A DNA stretch of 64,000 nt from Aromatoleum bremense. Lineage in GTDB: Bacteria > Pseudomonadota > Gammaproteobacteria > Burkholderiales > Rhodocyclaceae. The stretch lies in contig NZ_CP059467.1 of NCBI RefSeq assembly GCF_017894365.1, positions 1,426,001 to 1,490,000 of the forward strand. The letters run 5' to 3'. The notes under the pieces were generated by a model. The model was given only the letters and a program-made list of their open reading frames with translations, was not told where the DNA came from and ran no database searches. Positions within the stretch are counted from its first letter, which is position 1. Every line of letters starts with the position of its first letter. The position numbers were made by a program, and so were the translations under genes. This document shows, in pieces, positions 42,576 through 53,400 of the stretch.

Positions 42576-44143
42576 AGCCCGCCGTACGACTTTCCCTCGC
42601 GGCGGTCGCCGTCGCGCTCGCGCTCGGCACCGGCTACTGGGCGGGCAGCCGCCGCGCCGACCCTGCTCCCGCGGCCGGCGGCACCACGACGGCCGCCGAA
42701 AGCACGGCCGCAGGCGCCGGCAGCGAACGCCAGATCCTCTATTACCGCAACCCGATGGGCCTGCCCGACACCTCACCGGTGCCGAAGAAGGACTCGATGG
42801 GCATGGACTACCTCCCGGTCTATGCCGACGACAAGCCCGACGACAGCGGCGCCGTCGTCGTCAGCCCGGCGCGCGTACAGACGCTCGGCGTGAAGACCGC
42901 CGTCGCCGAGATGCGCGTCGTCGGGGCCGCAGTGCGCGCGGTCGGGCGCGTCGAGCTCAACGAGCGCGCGGTCGTCGACGTCGCGCCACGCTTCGAAGGC
43001 TGGATCGAGCGCCTGCACGTCAATGCGGTCGGCGACCCGGTGCGCCGCGGCCAGCCGCTGTTCACGATCTACAGCCCCGAGCTGCTGTCGGCCAGCGAGG
43101 AACTGCGCATCGCCGAGCGGCTACAGCGCGACAGTGCCGCCACCGACCCGATCGCATCGGAAGCGGCGCGCCGGCTCGCCAACGCGACGCGCGAGCGCCT
43201 GCAGAACTGGCAGGTCGGCATGCCGCGTGGCAGCGAGATCGCGCAGCGCCAGACTTTCCATTCGCCGGCGAACGGCGTCGTGCTCGAGAAGAACGCGGTG
43301 CAGGGCGCGCGCTTCATGCCCGGCGAAGCGGTCTATCGCATCGCCGACCTGGCGAAAGTGTGGGTCATCGCCGACATCTTCGAGCGCGACCTCGCGCGCG
43401 TGCGCGTCGGCCAGCCGGCGAGCGTAACGCTCGACGCCTTCCCGGACCGCCGCTTCGACGCGAAAATCGGCTATCTCTACCCGACGCTGAACGTCGAGAC
43501 GCGCAGCACCCGCATCCGCCTCGAACTGGACAACCGCGAAGGCCTGCTGCGCCCGGGCATGTTTGCGCACGTCGAGCTCGCGTCCGGCTCGCCGACACCG
43601 CGCGTGACCGTGCCGACGTCCGCGGTCATCGACGACGGGGTGCGCCAGGTCGTGCTGATCGCGCTCGACGAAGGCCGCTTCAAGCCACAGCCGGTGCGCC
43701 TGGGCGAGCGCGGCACGGAGCACGTCGAAGTGCTCGAAGGCGTCGAGGCCGGCGACCGCGTCGTGACGTCGGCGAACTTCCTCATCGACTCCGAAAGCCA
43801 GCTGAAGGCCGCGCTGTCGAACCTGACTGACGCCGCCCCGGCCCCGGCCGCAGCGCCGGCAACGTACGAGGCCGAAGGAACGTTCGACGCCGTCGATCCG
43901 GCGACGAACACCGTCACGCTGACGCACGGCGACATCCCCGCGCTGCAATGGCCGGCGATGACGATGGACTTCACGGTGGCGTCGCTCGACCTCGTCGCCA
44001 ACCTCGCGCCAGACACGCCTGTTCGATTCGAGTTCGAGCAGCGCCAACCGGGCGAATTCGTCGTCACGCGCATCGAGAAGGCCGGTCAGTCGGCGACCGG
44101 CAAGGCCTCGCCGCCGTCGGCCCCCGCGCACGGGAGCCACTGA
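42572..44143 (+). CDS. RND efflux membrane-fusion protein with C-terminal CusF domain (CusB-like)
   Basis: A 523-residue periplasmic adaptor. It starts at GTG 42572, overlapping the previous stop (GTGA). N-terminal signal/anchor (LSLAAVAVALALGTGYWAG), then a heavy-metal-binding segment (YYRNPMGLPDTSPVPKKDSM), the lipoyl/beta-barrel adaptor core (VDVAPRFEGWIERLHVNAVG; GARFMPGEAVYRIADLAKVW), and a fused CusF domain at about 435-510 with TLTHGDIPALQWPAMTMDFT, where the Trp is present. The fusion delivers Cu(I)/Ag(I) directly to the pump. Confidence 0.9.
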   Translation: MKPAVRLSLAAVAVALALGTGYWAGSRRADPAPAAGGTTTAAESTAAGAGSERQILYYRNPMGLPDTSPVPKKDSMGMDYLPVYADDKPDDSGAVVVSPARVQTLGVKTAVAEMRVVGAAVRAVGRVELNERAVVDVAPRFEGWIERLHVNAVGDPVRRGQPLFTIYSPELLSASEELRIAERLQRDSAATDPIASEAARRLANATRERLQNWQVGMPRGSEIAQRQTFHSPANGVVLEKNAVQGARFMPGEAVYRIADLAKVWVIADIFERDLARVRVGQPASVTLDAFPDRRFDAKIGYLYPTLNVETRSTRIRLELDNREGLLRPGMFAHVELASGSPTPRVTVPTSAVIDDGVRQVVLIALDEGRFKPQPVRLGERGTEHVEVLEGVEAGDRVVTSANFLIDSESQLKAALSNLTDAAPAPAAAPATYEAEGTFDAVDPATNTVTLTHGDIPALQWPAMTMDFTVASLDLVANLAPDTPVRFEFEQRQPGEFVVTRIEKAGQSATGKASPPSAPAHGSH

Positions 44144-44144
44144 C

Positions 44145-47100
44145 ATGCTCGACCGCCTCATCGACTGGTCCGCGAAGAACGTCTTCCTCGTGCTGCTCGC
44201 GACGCTGTTCGTCATCGGCGGCGGGCTGTACGCGGTGAAGAACACGCCGCTCGACGCGCTGCCGGATCTCTCCGACGTGCAGGTGATCGTGTTCACCGAC
44301 TTCCCCGGCCAGGCGCCGCAGGTCGTCGAGGACCAGGTCACGTACCCGCTGACGACCTCGATGCTCGCCGTGCCGCGCGCGAAAGTCGTGCGCGGCTTCT
44401 CGATGTTCGGCGCGTCCTACGTCTACGTGATTTTCGAGGACGGCACCGACATCTACTGGGCGCGCTCGCGCGTGCTCGAATACCTGTCGTCGGTCGCCGG
44501 CCGGCTGCCGCAGGGCGTCGCACCCCAGATCGGGCCGGATGCGACCGGTGTCGGCTGGGTCTACCAGTACGCGGTGACCGGCAAGAACCTGTCGCTCGCC
44601 GAGACGAGGAGCCTGCAGGACTGGTACATCCGCTACCAGCTGACGAAAGCCGGCGGCGTGTCGGAAGTCGCAAGCGTCGGCGGCTTCGTGCGCGAATACC
44701 AGGTCACCGTCGACCCGCACCGGCTCGCGACCTTCGGCCTCGCGCTCGACGACGTCAGCCGCGTGATCCGCGAGTCGAACCGCGACGTCGGCGGGCGCGT
44801 CGTCGAGATGGCCGAGAAGGAATACATGGTGCGCGGCCGCGGCTATCTGCGCGGCGCCGACGACATCGCGAACCTGGTGCTGAAGAGCGCAGGCGGCACG
44901 CCGGTGCGCGTCGCCGACATCGGCCGCGTCGAGCTCGTGCCGGCCGAGCGCCGCGGCATCGCGGAGTTGAACGGCGAAGGCGAAGTCGCCTCCGGCATCG
45001 TCATGGCGCGCTTCGGCCAGAACGCGCTCGACGTCATCGCGAACGTCAAGGCGAAGATCGCCGAGATCGCGCCGGGCCTGCCCGAAGGCGCCGCGATCGT
45101 GCCGGTCTATGACCGCTCGACGCTGATCGAGCGCGCGATTGCGAACCTGAAGTGGACGCTGCTCGAAGAGAGCCTGATCGTCGCGGCAGTCTGCGTGATC
45201 TTCCTGCTGCACGTCAGGAGCGCGTTCGTCGCGATCATCACGCTGCCGCTCGGCATCCTCATCGCGTTCATCGCGATGCGTTTTCTCGACCTGGGCTCGA
45301 ACATCATGAGCCTCGGCGGCATCGCGATCGCGATCGGCGCGATGGTCGATGCCGCGATCGTGATGATCGAGAACGCGCACAAGCGCCTCGAGCATCTGCC
45401 GGAGCACGCGACGCAGGCCGACCGTACGCACACGATCATCCACGCGTGCAAGGAAGTCGGGCCGGCGCTGTTCTTTTCGCTGTTGATCATCACCGTGTCC
45501 TTCCTGCCGGTGTTCACGCTCGAAGGGCAGGAAGGGCGGATGTTCTCGCCGCTCGCGTTCACGAAGACTTTCGCGATGGCGGGCGCGGCGATCCTGTCGG
45601 TGACGCTGGTGCCGGTGCTGATGCTGTTCTTCGTGCGCGGGCGCATCCTGCCGGAGGCGAAGAACCCGGTGAACCGCTTCCTGATCTGGGTCTACCGGCC
45701 GATCATCCGCGGCGTGATGCGACACAAAGTGCTGACGCTCGTCGCCGCGGTGGCGGCGATGGCCGTGACGGTGTTCCCGGCGCGCCAGCTCGGCTCCGAG
45801 TTCATGCCGACCTTGAACGAAGGCACCCTCTTCTACATGCCGGCGGCGCTGCCCGGCATGTCGGTGACCGAAGCCGGGCGGCTCTTGGCGACGACCAACC
45901 GCATCATCAAGACCTTCCCCGAAGTCGAGTCGGTCTACGGCAAGGCCGGCCGCGCGCTGTCGGCGACCGACCCGGCGCCGCTCGAGATGTTCGAGACGGT
46001 CGTAAACCTCAAGCCGCAGACCGACTGGCGGCTAGGCATGACGACCGACAGGCTGATCGCCGAGATGGACGCAGCGCTGAAATTCCCCGGCGTCGCGAAC
46101 TCCTGGACGATGCCGATCAAGGCGCGCCTCGACATGCTCGCGACCGGCATCCGCACGCCGATCGGCGTCAAGGTGTTCGGCAACGATCTCGCGACGATCG
46201 AGCAGGTCGCGAAGGACGTCGAGGCCGCAGTCCGGAATGTCCCGGGTGCGTCCAGCGCATATGCCGAGCGCGTCAGCGGCGGCTACTACCTCGACATCGT
46301 GCCGCGCCGTGACCAGCTCGCGCGCTACGGGCTGACGGTCAATGCGTTGCAGGAAGTCGTCGCGACTGCGCTCGGCGGCGACATGGTCACGACCGCGGTC
46401 GAAGGGCTCGAACGCTACAACGTCACGGTGCGCTACCCGCGCGGCCTGCGCGACGACCCGCAGCGCATCGCGGCCGAAGTGTACGTGCCGACGACGAGCG
46501 GCCCGATCCCGCTCGGCCAGCTCGCCGACGTGCGGCTCACGCGCGGCTCGCCCGGCATCCGCACCGAGAACGCGCTGCTCGCCGCGTACGTATACGTCGA
46601 CACGCGCGACGCCGACCTCGGCGCGTTCGTCAAGCGCGCGCAGCAGGCGGTCGCCGGAGAGGTGACGTTCCCGCCCGGTTACTACGCGACCTGGAGCGGC
46701 CAGTTCGAGTACATGGAGCGCGCGAAGGAGAAGATGAAGGTCGTGCTGCCGCTGACGCTCGGGCTGATCTTCGTGCTGCTGTACCTGAACTTCCGGCGCC
46801 TGACCGAGACCTTGATCGTGATGCTGTCGGTGCCGTTCGCACTGGTCGGCGGCGTGTGGCTGATGTGGTGGCTCGGCTACCAGATGAGCGTCGCGGTCGC
46901 GGTCGGCTTCATCGCGCTCGCCGGCGTCGCAGCCGAGACCGGCGTCGTGATGCTGATCTATCTCGACCAGGCATGGAAGACGATCCGCGCGACGCGGCTG
47001 GCCTCCGGCCACGAGCCGACGGTCGCCGACCTGTACGAAGCAATCATGGAAGGCGCCGTCGAGCGCGTGCGGCCGAAGATGATGACGGTCGTCGCGATCA

Positions 47101-47318
47101 TGGCCGGCCTGTTGCCGATCATGTGGGGCACGGGCACCGGTTCCGAAGTGATGAGCCGCATCGCCGCACCGATGGTCGGCGGCATGATCTCGTCGACGGT
47201 GCTGACGCTCGGCGTGATCCCCGCGCTGTATGCGCTGGTCAAGCAGTGGCAGCTGCGGCGGGAGCTCGGATCGCGAACCGCGCCGCTCGCGGTGGCGCCG
47301 GCCGAGGCGCCCCGATGA
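44145..47318 (+). CDS. cusA: CusA-type heavy-metal RND efflux pump
   Basis: A 1057-residue inner-membrane proton-driven pump of the CusA/CzcA family with 12 predicted membrane segments. The methionines used by CusA are found at corresponding places: LFYMPAALPGMS, PAPLEMFETVV and KARLDMLATGIRTPIG. The central helix has IAIGAMVDAAIVMIENAHKR with the proton-relay Asp. The sequence fits the Cu/Ag type better than the Zn/Co/Cd type. The gene starts 1 bp after the adaptor stop. Confidence 0.93.
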   Translation: MLDRLIDWSAKNVFLVLLATLFVIGGGLYAVKNTPLDALPDLSDVQVIVFTDFPGQAPQVVEDQVTYPLTTSMLAVPRAKVVRGFSMFGASYVYVIFEDGTDIYWARSRVLEYLSSVAGRLPQGVAPQIGPDATGVGWVYQYAVTGKNLSLAETRSLQDWYIRYQLTKAGGVSEVASVGGFVREYQVTVDPHRLATFGLALDDVSRVIRESNRDVGGRVVEMAEKEYMVRGRGYLRGADDIANLVLKSAGGTPVRVADIGRVELVPAERRGIAELNGEGEVASGIVMARFGQNALDVIANVKAKIAEIAPGLPEGAAIVPVYDRSTLIERAIANLKWTLLEESLIVAAVCVIFLLHVRSAFVAIITLPLGILIAFIAMRFLDLGSNIMSLGGIAIAIGAMVDAAIVMIENAHKRLEHLPEHATQADRTHTIIHACKEVGPALFFSLLIITVSFLPVFTLEGQEGRMFSPLAFTKTFAMAGAAILSVTLVPVLMLFFVRGRILPEAKNPVNRFLIWVYRPIIRGVMRHKVLTLVAAVAAMAVTVFPARQLGSEFMPTLNEGTLFYMPAALPGMSVTEAGRLLATTNRIIKTFPEVESVYGKAGRALSATDPAPLEMFETVVNLKPQTDWRLGMTTDRLIAEMDAALKFPGVANSWTMPIKARLDMLATGIRTPIGVKVFGNDLATIEQVAKDVEAAVRNVPGASSAYAERVSGGYYLDIVPRRDQLARYGLTVNALQEVVATALGGDMVTTAVEGLERYNVTVRYPRGLRDDPQRIAAEVYVPTTSGPIPLGQLADVRLTRGSPGIRTENALLAAYVYVDTRDADLGAFVKRAQQAVAGEVTFPPGYYATWSGQFEYMERAKEKMKVVLPLTLGLIFVLLYLNFRRLTETLIVMLSVPFALVGGVWLMWWLGYQMSVAVAVGFIALAGVAAETGVVMLIYLDQAWKTIRATRLASGHEPTVADLYEAIMEGAVERVRPKMMTVVAIMAGLLPIMWGTGTGSEVMSRIAAPMVGGMISSTVLTLGVIPALYALVKQWQLRRELGSRTAPLAVAPAEAPR

Positions 47319-48637
47319 ACGCGAGGTCGCCGGGCGCGCCGAAGAGCCGTTTCCCCGAGCATCGTTTTCACGCGCCGACGTTCGCGGCAGCTGAGCTCGC
47401 ATGGACGAAGATGTCGCGATCACTCTGCGCCGTCGGCACGCTTTGGCTGGTCGGGCTCGCGAGCACGGGTGCCGTGGCGGCGCAGTCGGCGGCGGACGCG
47501 GCGATGCCGACGATCCGGCTGGCCGTGGAAGCCGCCTGGTCGCGCAGCGCAGCCGGCCGCGCCGCCGGCGCCCGCCGCGACGCGCTCGCCGCGCGGCGCG
47601 ATGCGGCCGCGAGCTGGACGCCGGAGCCGCCGAGCATGACCGTGTCGCAGCGCAGCGACCGCTTCAACCGCAACGACGGCATGCGCGAGCTCGAGGCCGA
47701 GCTCGAAGTGCCATTGTGGATGCCCGGCACGCGCGCGGCCGCCGCGGCCGTCGCCGCGGCCGAAGGCGACGCGCTCGACGCCGGGCTCGAGCGCGACCGG
47801 CTCGACATCGCCGGAGAAGTGCGCGAAGCGGTGTGGTCGCTGCGGCTCGCGCAGAACGACATCGAAGCAAACCGGCGACGCGTCGCCGAAGCCGAGGCGC
47901 TCGCCGCGGACGTGCAGCGGCGCGTCGACGCCGGCGAGCTCGCGCGCATCGATGCGAACGGCGCCCGAGCGGCCCTGCAGCAGGCGCGCGCCGCGCAGGC
48001 CGAGGCCGAGAGCCGGCTCGCGCGCGAGCAAAGACTTTTTCGCGCGCTGACCGGCCTCACGGAGATCCCCGCCGACAACGAAACCGCGCCGGCCGACAGT
48101 GACATCGACCGCCATCCGGCGCTGGTCGGCTGGCGTCGCGCGGCCGACGCGGCGCGTGCGCGGGTGCACGAAGCGAACGCCGCGACGCGCGACGCGCCCG
48201 AGCTGATCGTCGGTTTTACGCGCGAGCGCGGCGAGGTCGGCGCGCGATACGAGAATACGACGACGATCGGCGTGCGCGTGCCGTTCGGCACCGACGCGAG
48301 AAACCGCCCGCGGATCGGCGCGGCGAACGCCGAATGGGTCGAGGCCGAAGCGCTCGCCGCGCAGCAACGCGAGCGCCTGCTCGCCGAGCGCGACGCCGCG
48401 CGCGACGAGCTCGAGCAGGCCCGGCGCGTCGTCGACTTCGCCGCCGAGCGCGCGCGGCTCGCCGCCGACACGCAGCAGCTCCTCGCGAAAGCGTTCGACC
48501 TCGGCGAAATCGACCTGCCGACGCGGCTGCGCGCCGAAAACGAGCGTTTCGACGCCGAGCTCGCGCTCGGCCGCGCCCGCCTCGAGCTCGCCCGCGCCGC
48601 CTCCCGTCTAAACCAAGCTTCCGGACTGCTGCCATGA
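47315..48637 (+). CDS. TolC-family protein of the second RND system (CzcC-like)
   Basis: About 440 residues from ATG 47315 (overlapping the cusA stop in ATGA). The signal peptide seems to begin at Met 33 (47411: MSRSLCAVGTLWLVGLASTG), so the true start may be there. The rest is long alpha-helical outer-membrane-efflux sequence rich in Ala/Arg/Glu, with YENTTTIGVRVPFGTDARNR as a typical strand. Second outer-membrane component in the same transcript. Confidence 0.82.
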   Translation: MNARSPGAPKSRFPEHRFHAPTFAAAELAWTKMSRSLCAVGTLWLVGLASTGAVAAQSAADAAMPTIRLAVEAAWSRSAAGRAAGARRDALAARRDAAASWTPEPPSMTVSQRSDRFNRNDGMRELEAELEVPLWMPGTRAAAAAVAAAEGDALDAGLERDRLDIAGEVREAVWSLRLAQNDIEANRRRVAEAEALAADVQRRVDAGELARIDANGARAALQQARAAQAEAESRLAREQRLFRALTGLTEIPADNETAPADSDIDRHPALVGWRRAADAARARVHEANAATRDAPELIVGFTRERGEVGARYENTTTIGVRVPFGTDARNRPRIGAANAEWVEAEALAAQQRERLLAERDAARDELEQARRVVDFAAERARLAADTQQLLAKAFDLGEIDLPTRLRAENERFDAELALGRARLELARAASRLNQASGLLP

Positions 48638-49263
48638 CGCTCAAATCCAGTTCCCTCTTGCATTTGCGCCTTCGCACCGTCCGCTGCATCGGCGGCCGGA
48701 TGCGCAAGCCATCGTGCCTGCTCGCGCTGCTTGTCGCGCTCGGGGCCACCGCGCCGACGTTCGCCGGCCCCGGGCACGACGGCGGCCACGACCACGACGA
48801 GGCGCCCGTCATCGTCGCCGGCCCGGCGCTGCCGCGCTTCGAGGCGCATTCGGACCTGTTCGAGGTCGTCGGCACGGCCCGCGACGGCGCGTTGTCGCTG
48901 ACGCTGACGCTCGATGCGTACGCGACGAACGAGCCGATCGCCGGCGCCCAGATCGAGCTCGAGTCCGGCGCGTACAAGGCGGTCGGCGAGTTCGACGCGA
49001 CGCAGCAGCGCTACCGCTTCGCCGGCGGACCGCTCGCCGAGCCCGGCACCCACGCGATCACGCTGACGATCACCGCCGGTGACGACGTCGATCTGCTCGC
49101 CGCCGATTTCGTCATGCCGCCGGCGCAAGCCGAAGACGCGGGCAGCGCCGCGCCCGCGTCGCGCAGCCGCCTGCTGTGGCTCGGAGGCGGCCTCGTCGCC
49201 GCGCTCGCGCTCGCGTTCGGCGCCCGCAAGACGCTGCGGCGCCCCGGCAGCGCATCAGCGTGA
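48634..49263 (+). CDS. His-rich periplasmic protein with C-terminal membrane anchor
   Basis: 209 residues from ATG 48634 (ATGA overlap); the signal peptide begins near Met 23 (48700: MRKPSCLLALLVALGATAPT). The mature N-terminus is a metal-binding type stretch (GPGHDGGHDHDE). The centre is a beta-rich Ig-like domain (LSLTLTLDAYATNEPIAGAQ), and a single hydrophobic helix (LLWLGGGLVAALALAFGA) ends the protein. I do not know a named family; genes of this sort sit between czcC-like and czcB-like genes and probably bind metal for the adaptor. Confidence 0.7.
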   Translation: MTLKSSSLLHLRLRTVRCIGGRMRKPSCLLALLVALGATAPTFAGPGHDGGHDHDEAPVIVAGPALPRFEAHSDLFEVVGTARDGALSLTLTLDAYATNEPIAGAQIELESGAYKAVGEFDATQQRYRFAGGPLAEPGTHAITLTITAGDDVDLLAADFVMPPAQAEDAGSAAPASRSRLLWLGGGLVAALALAFGARKTLRRPGSASA

Positions 49264-50423
49264 TGAACAACGAGAGGAGCCGTCCCGTGAAGCAGATTTC
49301 CCCCCGCGCGGCATGCGTCGTCGCCGCGATCGCGGCGCTCTTCGCCACACTGGGCGCCGTCCCCGCGCTCGCCGATGCCGGCCACGACCACGGCGGCGAG
49401 GCGCCGCTCGTCGGCAGCCCGAACGCGCCAAAGCGCCAGCCCAACGGCTCGGTGTTCCTGCCGAAGCTGGCGCAGCGGCAGCTCGGCGTGCGCACGATCG
49501 TCGCCGAAGAACGGGAGCTGCCGCAGAGCCATCAGTGGGTCGGCCGCGTCGTCATGGACCCGAACGCTGGCGGCAAGGTGCAGCCGACCGTCGCCGGACG
49601 CATCGAAGCCGGCCCGCGCGGGCTGCCGGTGCTCGGTCAGGCGGTGAAGAAGGGCGAGGTGCTCGCGGTCGTGCGTCCGTCCGCCGGTGCGATCGAACGC
49701 GCCGAGCAGCGCGCGCAGGCCGCCCAGCTGCGCGCGAGCCTCGCGCTCGAAAAGCAGCGGCTCGCGCGCCTCGAAGCGCTCGAAGGCAGCGTGCCGCGCA
49801 AGGAAGTCGACGCGGCGCGCTTTGAGGTCGCGAGCCTCGGCGAGCGGCTCACCGCGATCGGCGGCAGCCTGACGACGACCGAGTCGCTCGTCGCGCCGGT
49901 CTCGGGCGTCATCGCGACGAGCGACTCGGTCGCCGGGCAGGTCGTCGAGGCGGGCCACGTGCTGTTCGAGATCGTCGACCCGGCGCGCCTGCAGGTCGAG
50001 GCGGTCGCGCACGACGCGACGCTCGCGGCATCGGTCGCCGGCGCGTCGGCGTCGGTCGACGGCGGCCGGACGTCGTTCCCGCTCGCGTGGATCGGCGCGG
50101 GGCGCGCGTTGCGCGACCAGGCGCTGCCGGTGCTATTCCACACCGTCGACGGCAACGTGCCGCCGCTGAACCTCGGCCAGCCGGTCCAGGTCGTCGTGCA
50201 GACGCGCGAGCGGATCCGCGGCATCCCGGTGCCGGCCGCGGCGCTCGTGAAAAATCCGGCGAACCAGGAGATCGTCTGGGTGCATACGTCGGCCGAGCGC
50301 TTCGCGCCGCGCACGGTGCGCTACCGCATGCTCGACGGCGCGACCGCGAGCATCACCGCCGGACTCGCCGCCGGCGACCGCGTCGTCGTCGAGGGCGCGC
50401 CGCTCGTGAATCAGGTCCGCTGA
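49263..50423 (+). CDS. RND efflux membrane-fusion protein of the second system
   Basis: A 386-residue HlyD/CzcB-type adaptor. It has a signal peptide (ISPRAACVVAAIAALFATLG), a His-containing mature start (DAGHDHGGEAP), hairpin helices (AEQRAQAAQLRASLALEKQR) and the lipoyl/beta-barrel part (SLVAPVSGVIATSDSVAGQV). It lacks the CusF domain of the first adaptor. Start and previous stop overlap (TGATG). Confidence 0.87.
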   Translation: MNNERSRPVKQISPRAACVVAAIAALFATLGAVPALADAGHDHGGEAPLVGSPNAPKRQPNGSVFLPKLAQRQLGVRTIVAEERELPQSHQWVGRVVMDPNAGGKVQPTVAGRIEAGPRGLPVLGQAVKKGEVLAVVRPSAGAIERAEQRAQAAQLRASLALEKQRLARLEALEGSVPRKEVDAARFEVASLGERLTAIGGSLTTTESLVAPVSGVIATSDSVAGQVVEAGHVLFEIVDPARLQVEAVAHDATLAASVAGASASVDGGRTSFPLAWIGAGRALRDQALPVLFHTVDGNVPPLNLGQPVQVVVQTRERIRGIPVPAAALVKNPANQEIVWVHTSAERFAPRTVRYRMLDGATASITAGLAAGDRVVVEGAPLVNQVR

Positions 50424-50433
50424 AGGGTCCCGC

Positions 50434-53400
50434 ATGTTCGACTGGCTGGTGCATCAATCCCTGCGCAACCGCCTGATGGTGCTCGCGCTCTCCGCGGTCA
50501 TGATGATCTACGGCGGCCTCACGCTCGTGCGCACGCCGGTCGACGTCTTCCCCGACCTGAACCGCCCGCAGGTAACGTTGCAGATCGAAGCCGGCGGCAT
50601 GGCGCCCGAAGAGGTCGAGCAGCTCATCACGATCCCGCTCGAAGTGTCGATGAGCGGGCTGCCCGGCGTAGCCGCGGTGCGCTCGGTGTCGTCGGTCGGC
50701 CTCGCCTTCGTCTATGTCAGCTTCGACTGGAGCGTCGATATTTACCGCGCGCGCCAGATCGTCAACGAGCGCTTCACGACCGTGCGTGACCAGCTCCCCG
50801 CCGGCATCGAGCACGCGGCGATGGGGCCGATCAGCTCGATCATGGGCGAGATCCTGCTGATCGCGATGCCGATCGACCCTTTGCGGATCGATCCGATGGC
50901 GACGCGCGAATACGCCGACTTCGTGCTGCGCCCGCGGCTGCTGGCGGTGCCCGGCATCGCCCAGGTGATCCCGATCGGCGGCGAGGTGCGCCAGTACCAG
51001 GTGCAGCCCGACACCGCGCGCATGGCCGCGCTCGGCGTCACCGTCGACGACATCGCGGGCGCGCTGCGCGGCTTCTCGGCGAACACCAGCGGCGGCTTCC
51101 TCGAACTCAACGCGCGCGAATACCTGATCCGCCACATCGGCCACACAACGCAGCTCGCCGACCTCGAACGGCTGCCGGTCGCCGCGCACGACGGTCGCAG
51201 CATTCTGTTGAAGCAGGTCGCGGCGGTGAGCTTCGCGCCGGCGATCAAGCGCGGCGACGCCGGCTTCAACGGCCAGCCGGCGGTAATCCTGTCGGTGCAG
51301 AAGCAGCCCGACGCGGACACCGTGAAGCTCACGCGCGAGGTCGAAGCGGCGCTCGGCGAGCTGAAGAAGTCGCTGCCCGCCGGCATGGACGCGCCGCGCG
51401 TGACTTTCCGCCAGGCGAACTTCATCGAGTCGTCGATCGGCAACCTGCAGGGCAAGCTCGTCGCCGCTTCGGCGATCGTCGCGGTCGTGCTGTATCTGTT
51501 CCTCGCGAACCTGCGCACGACGCTGATCTCGCTCGTCGCGATTCCGGCCTCGATCCTGACGACGGTGCTGGTGTTCCGCTACTTCGGCATGTCGATCAAC
51601 ACAATGACGCTCGGGGGCCTCGCGATCGCGATTGGCGAACTCGTCGATGACGCGGTCGTCGGCGTCGAGAACGTGCTGCGGCGCCTGAAGCAGGACCGCC
51701 AGCGCGGCGCCGAAGGGCACGCGCGGCTCAACCCGCTGGAAGTCATCGGCAAGGCGACGCTGGAAGTGCGCTCGGCGATCGTCTATGCGACCTTCATCAT
51801 CGTGCTGGTGTTCGTGCCGCTGTTCGCGCTGCCGGGTATCGAAGGGCGGCTGTTCATGCCGCTCGGGGTCGCGTACATCACGTCGATCCTCGCGTCGATG
51901 CTGGTGTCGGTGACGCTGACGCCGGTGATGGCGTTCTATCTGCTGCCGCGCATGACTAGCCTCGACCACGGCGAGCCGAAGCTCGTGCAGTGGCTGAAGG
52001 CGCGCTACGCGAAGGCGCTCCACTGGGGCTTCGAGCATGCGCGGCTGCTCGTCGCCGCCGCAGCCGTCGCGGTGCTCGCCGCGCTCGCGCTCGTGCCGTT
52101 CTTCCCGACGACCTTCCTGCCGCCGTTCAACGAAGGCACGGTGCTCGTCGGCCTGCGGCTGAACCCCGGCACGACGCTGACCGAGTCGGTGCGTATCGCG
52201 CAGCAGGCGGAGCTCTCGATCCGCGAGGTGCCCGAAGTCGTGCATGTCGGCCGCCGCTCGGGCCGCGCCGAGATGGACGAGCATGCCGAGGGCGTGCATT
52301 CGTCGGAGCTCGACATCGCCCTCGGGCCGAGCGAACGCCCGCTGGACGACATCTACGCCGACATCCGCGCGCGGCTCGCGAGCCTGCCGGCGAACATCGG
52401 CATCGGCCAGCCGATCAGCCACCGCATCGACCACCTGCTGTCGGGCGTGCGCGCGCAGATCGCGATCAAGATCTTCGGCGACGATCTCGACACGCTGCGC
52501 GCGCAGGCCGACGCGCTGCGCGGGCGGCTCGCCGGTATCGAGGGCCTGGCCGACCTCGAGATCGAAAAGCAGGTGCTAACGCCGCAGATCAAGGTGCGCG
52601 TCGACTTCGACGCCGCCGAAGCCTATGGCCTGCCGCCGTCGAAGCTGCTCGCCGAGCTGAAGATGCTCGTCGACGGCGAGCGCATCACGCAGGTCATCGA
52701 AGGCAACCGGCGGTTCAACCTGGTGCTGCGCCTGCCGGATGCCGCGCGCTCGGTCGGCGGCCTCGCCAACGTGCTGATCGACACGCCCGCCGGACGCGTG
52801 CCGCTCGCGAAACTTGCGCACATCGACGAATCGGACGGCCCGAACCAGATCAGCCGCGACGACGGCAAGCGCCGCATCGTGCTGTCGGCGAATGCGTCGC
52901 AGCGGCCGCTGTCCGACGTCATCGCCGACATCCGCGGCGTCATCGCCGACACGCCGCTGCCGGAAGGCTACTTCGTCGACCTCGGCGGGCAGTTCGAGGC
53001 GCAGGAGGAATCGAGCCGCCTGATCGGCTTGCTGTCGCTGGTGTCGGCGGCGATGGTGTTCCTCGTGCTCTACAGCCGCTACCGCAGCACCGCGCTCGCG
53101 CTGATGATCATGGCGAACATCCCGCTCGCGCTGGTCGGCTCGGTGATCGGCCTGTGGCTCTCCGGCCAGCCGCTGTCGGTCGCCGCGCTGATCGGTTTCA
53201 TCACGCTCGCCGGCATCTCGACGCGCAACGGCATCCTGAAGGTCAGCCACTACATCAACCTGTGCGCCTTCGAGGACGAGAAGTTCGACCAGAAGATGCT
53301 CATCCGCGGCTCGCTCGAGCGCCTGACGCCGGTGCTGATGACCGCGCTCGTCGCCGCCTTCGCGCTCGCGCCGCTGCTGTTCGAGGCCGAGCAGCCCGGC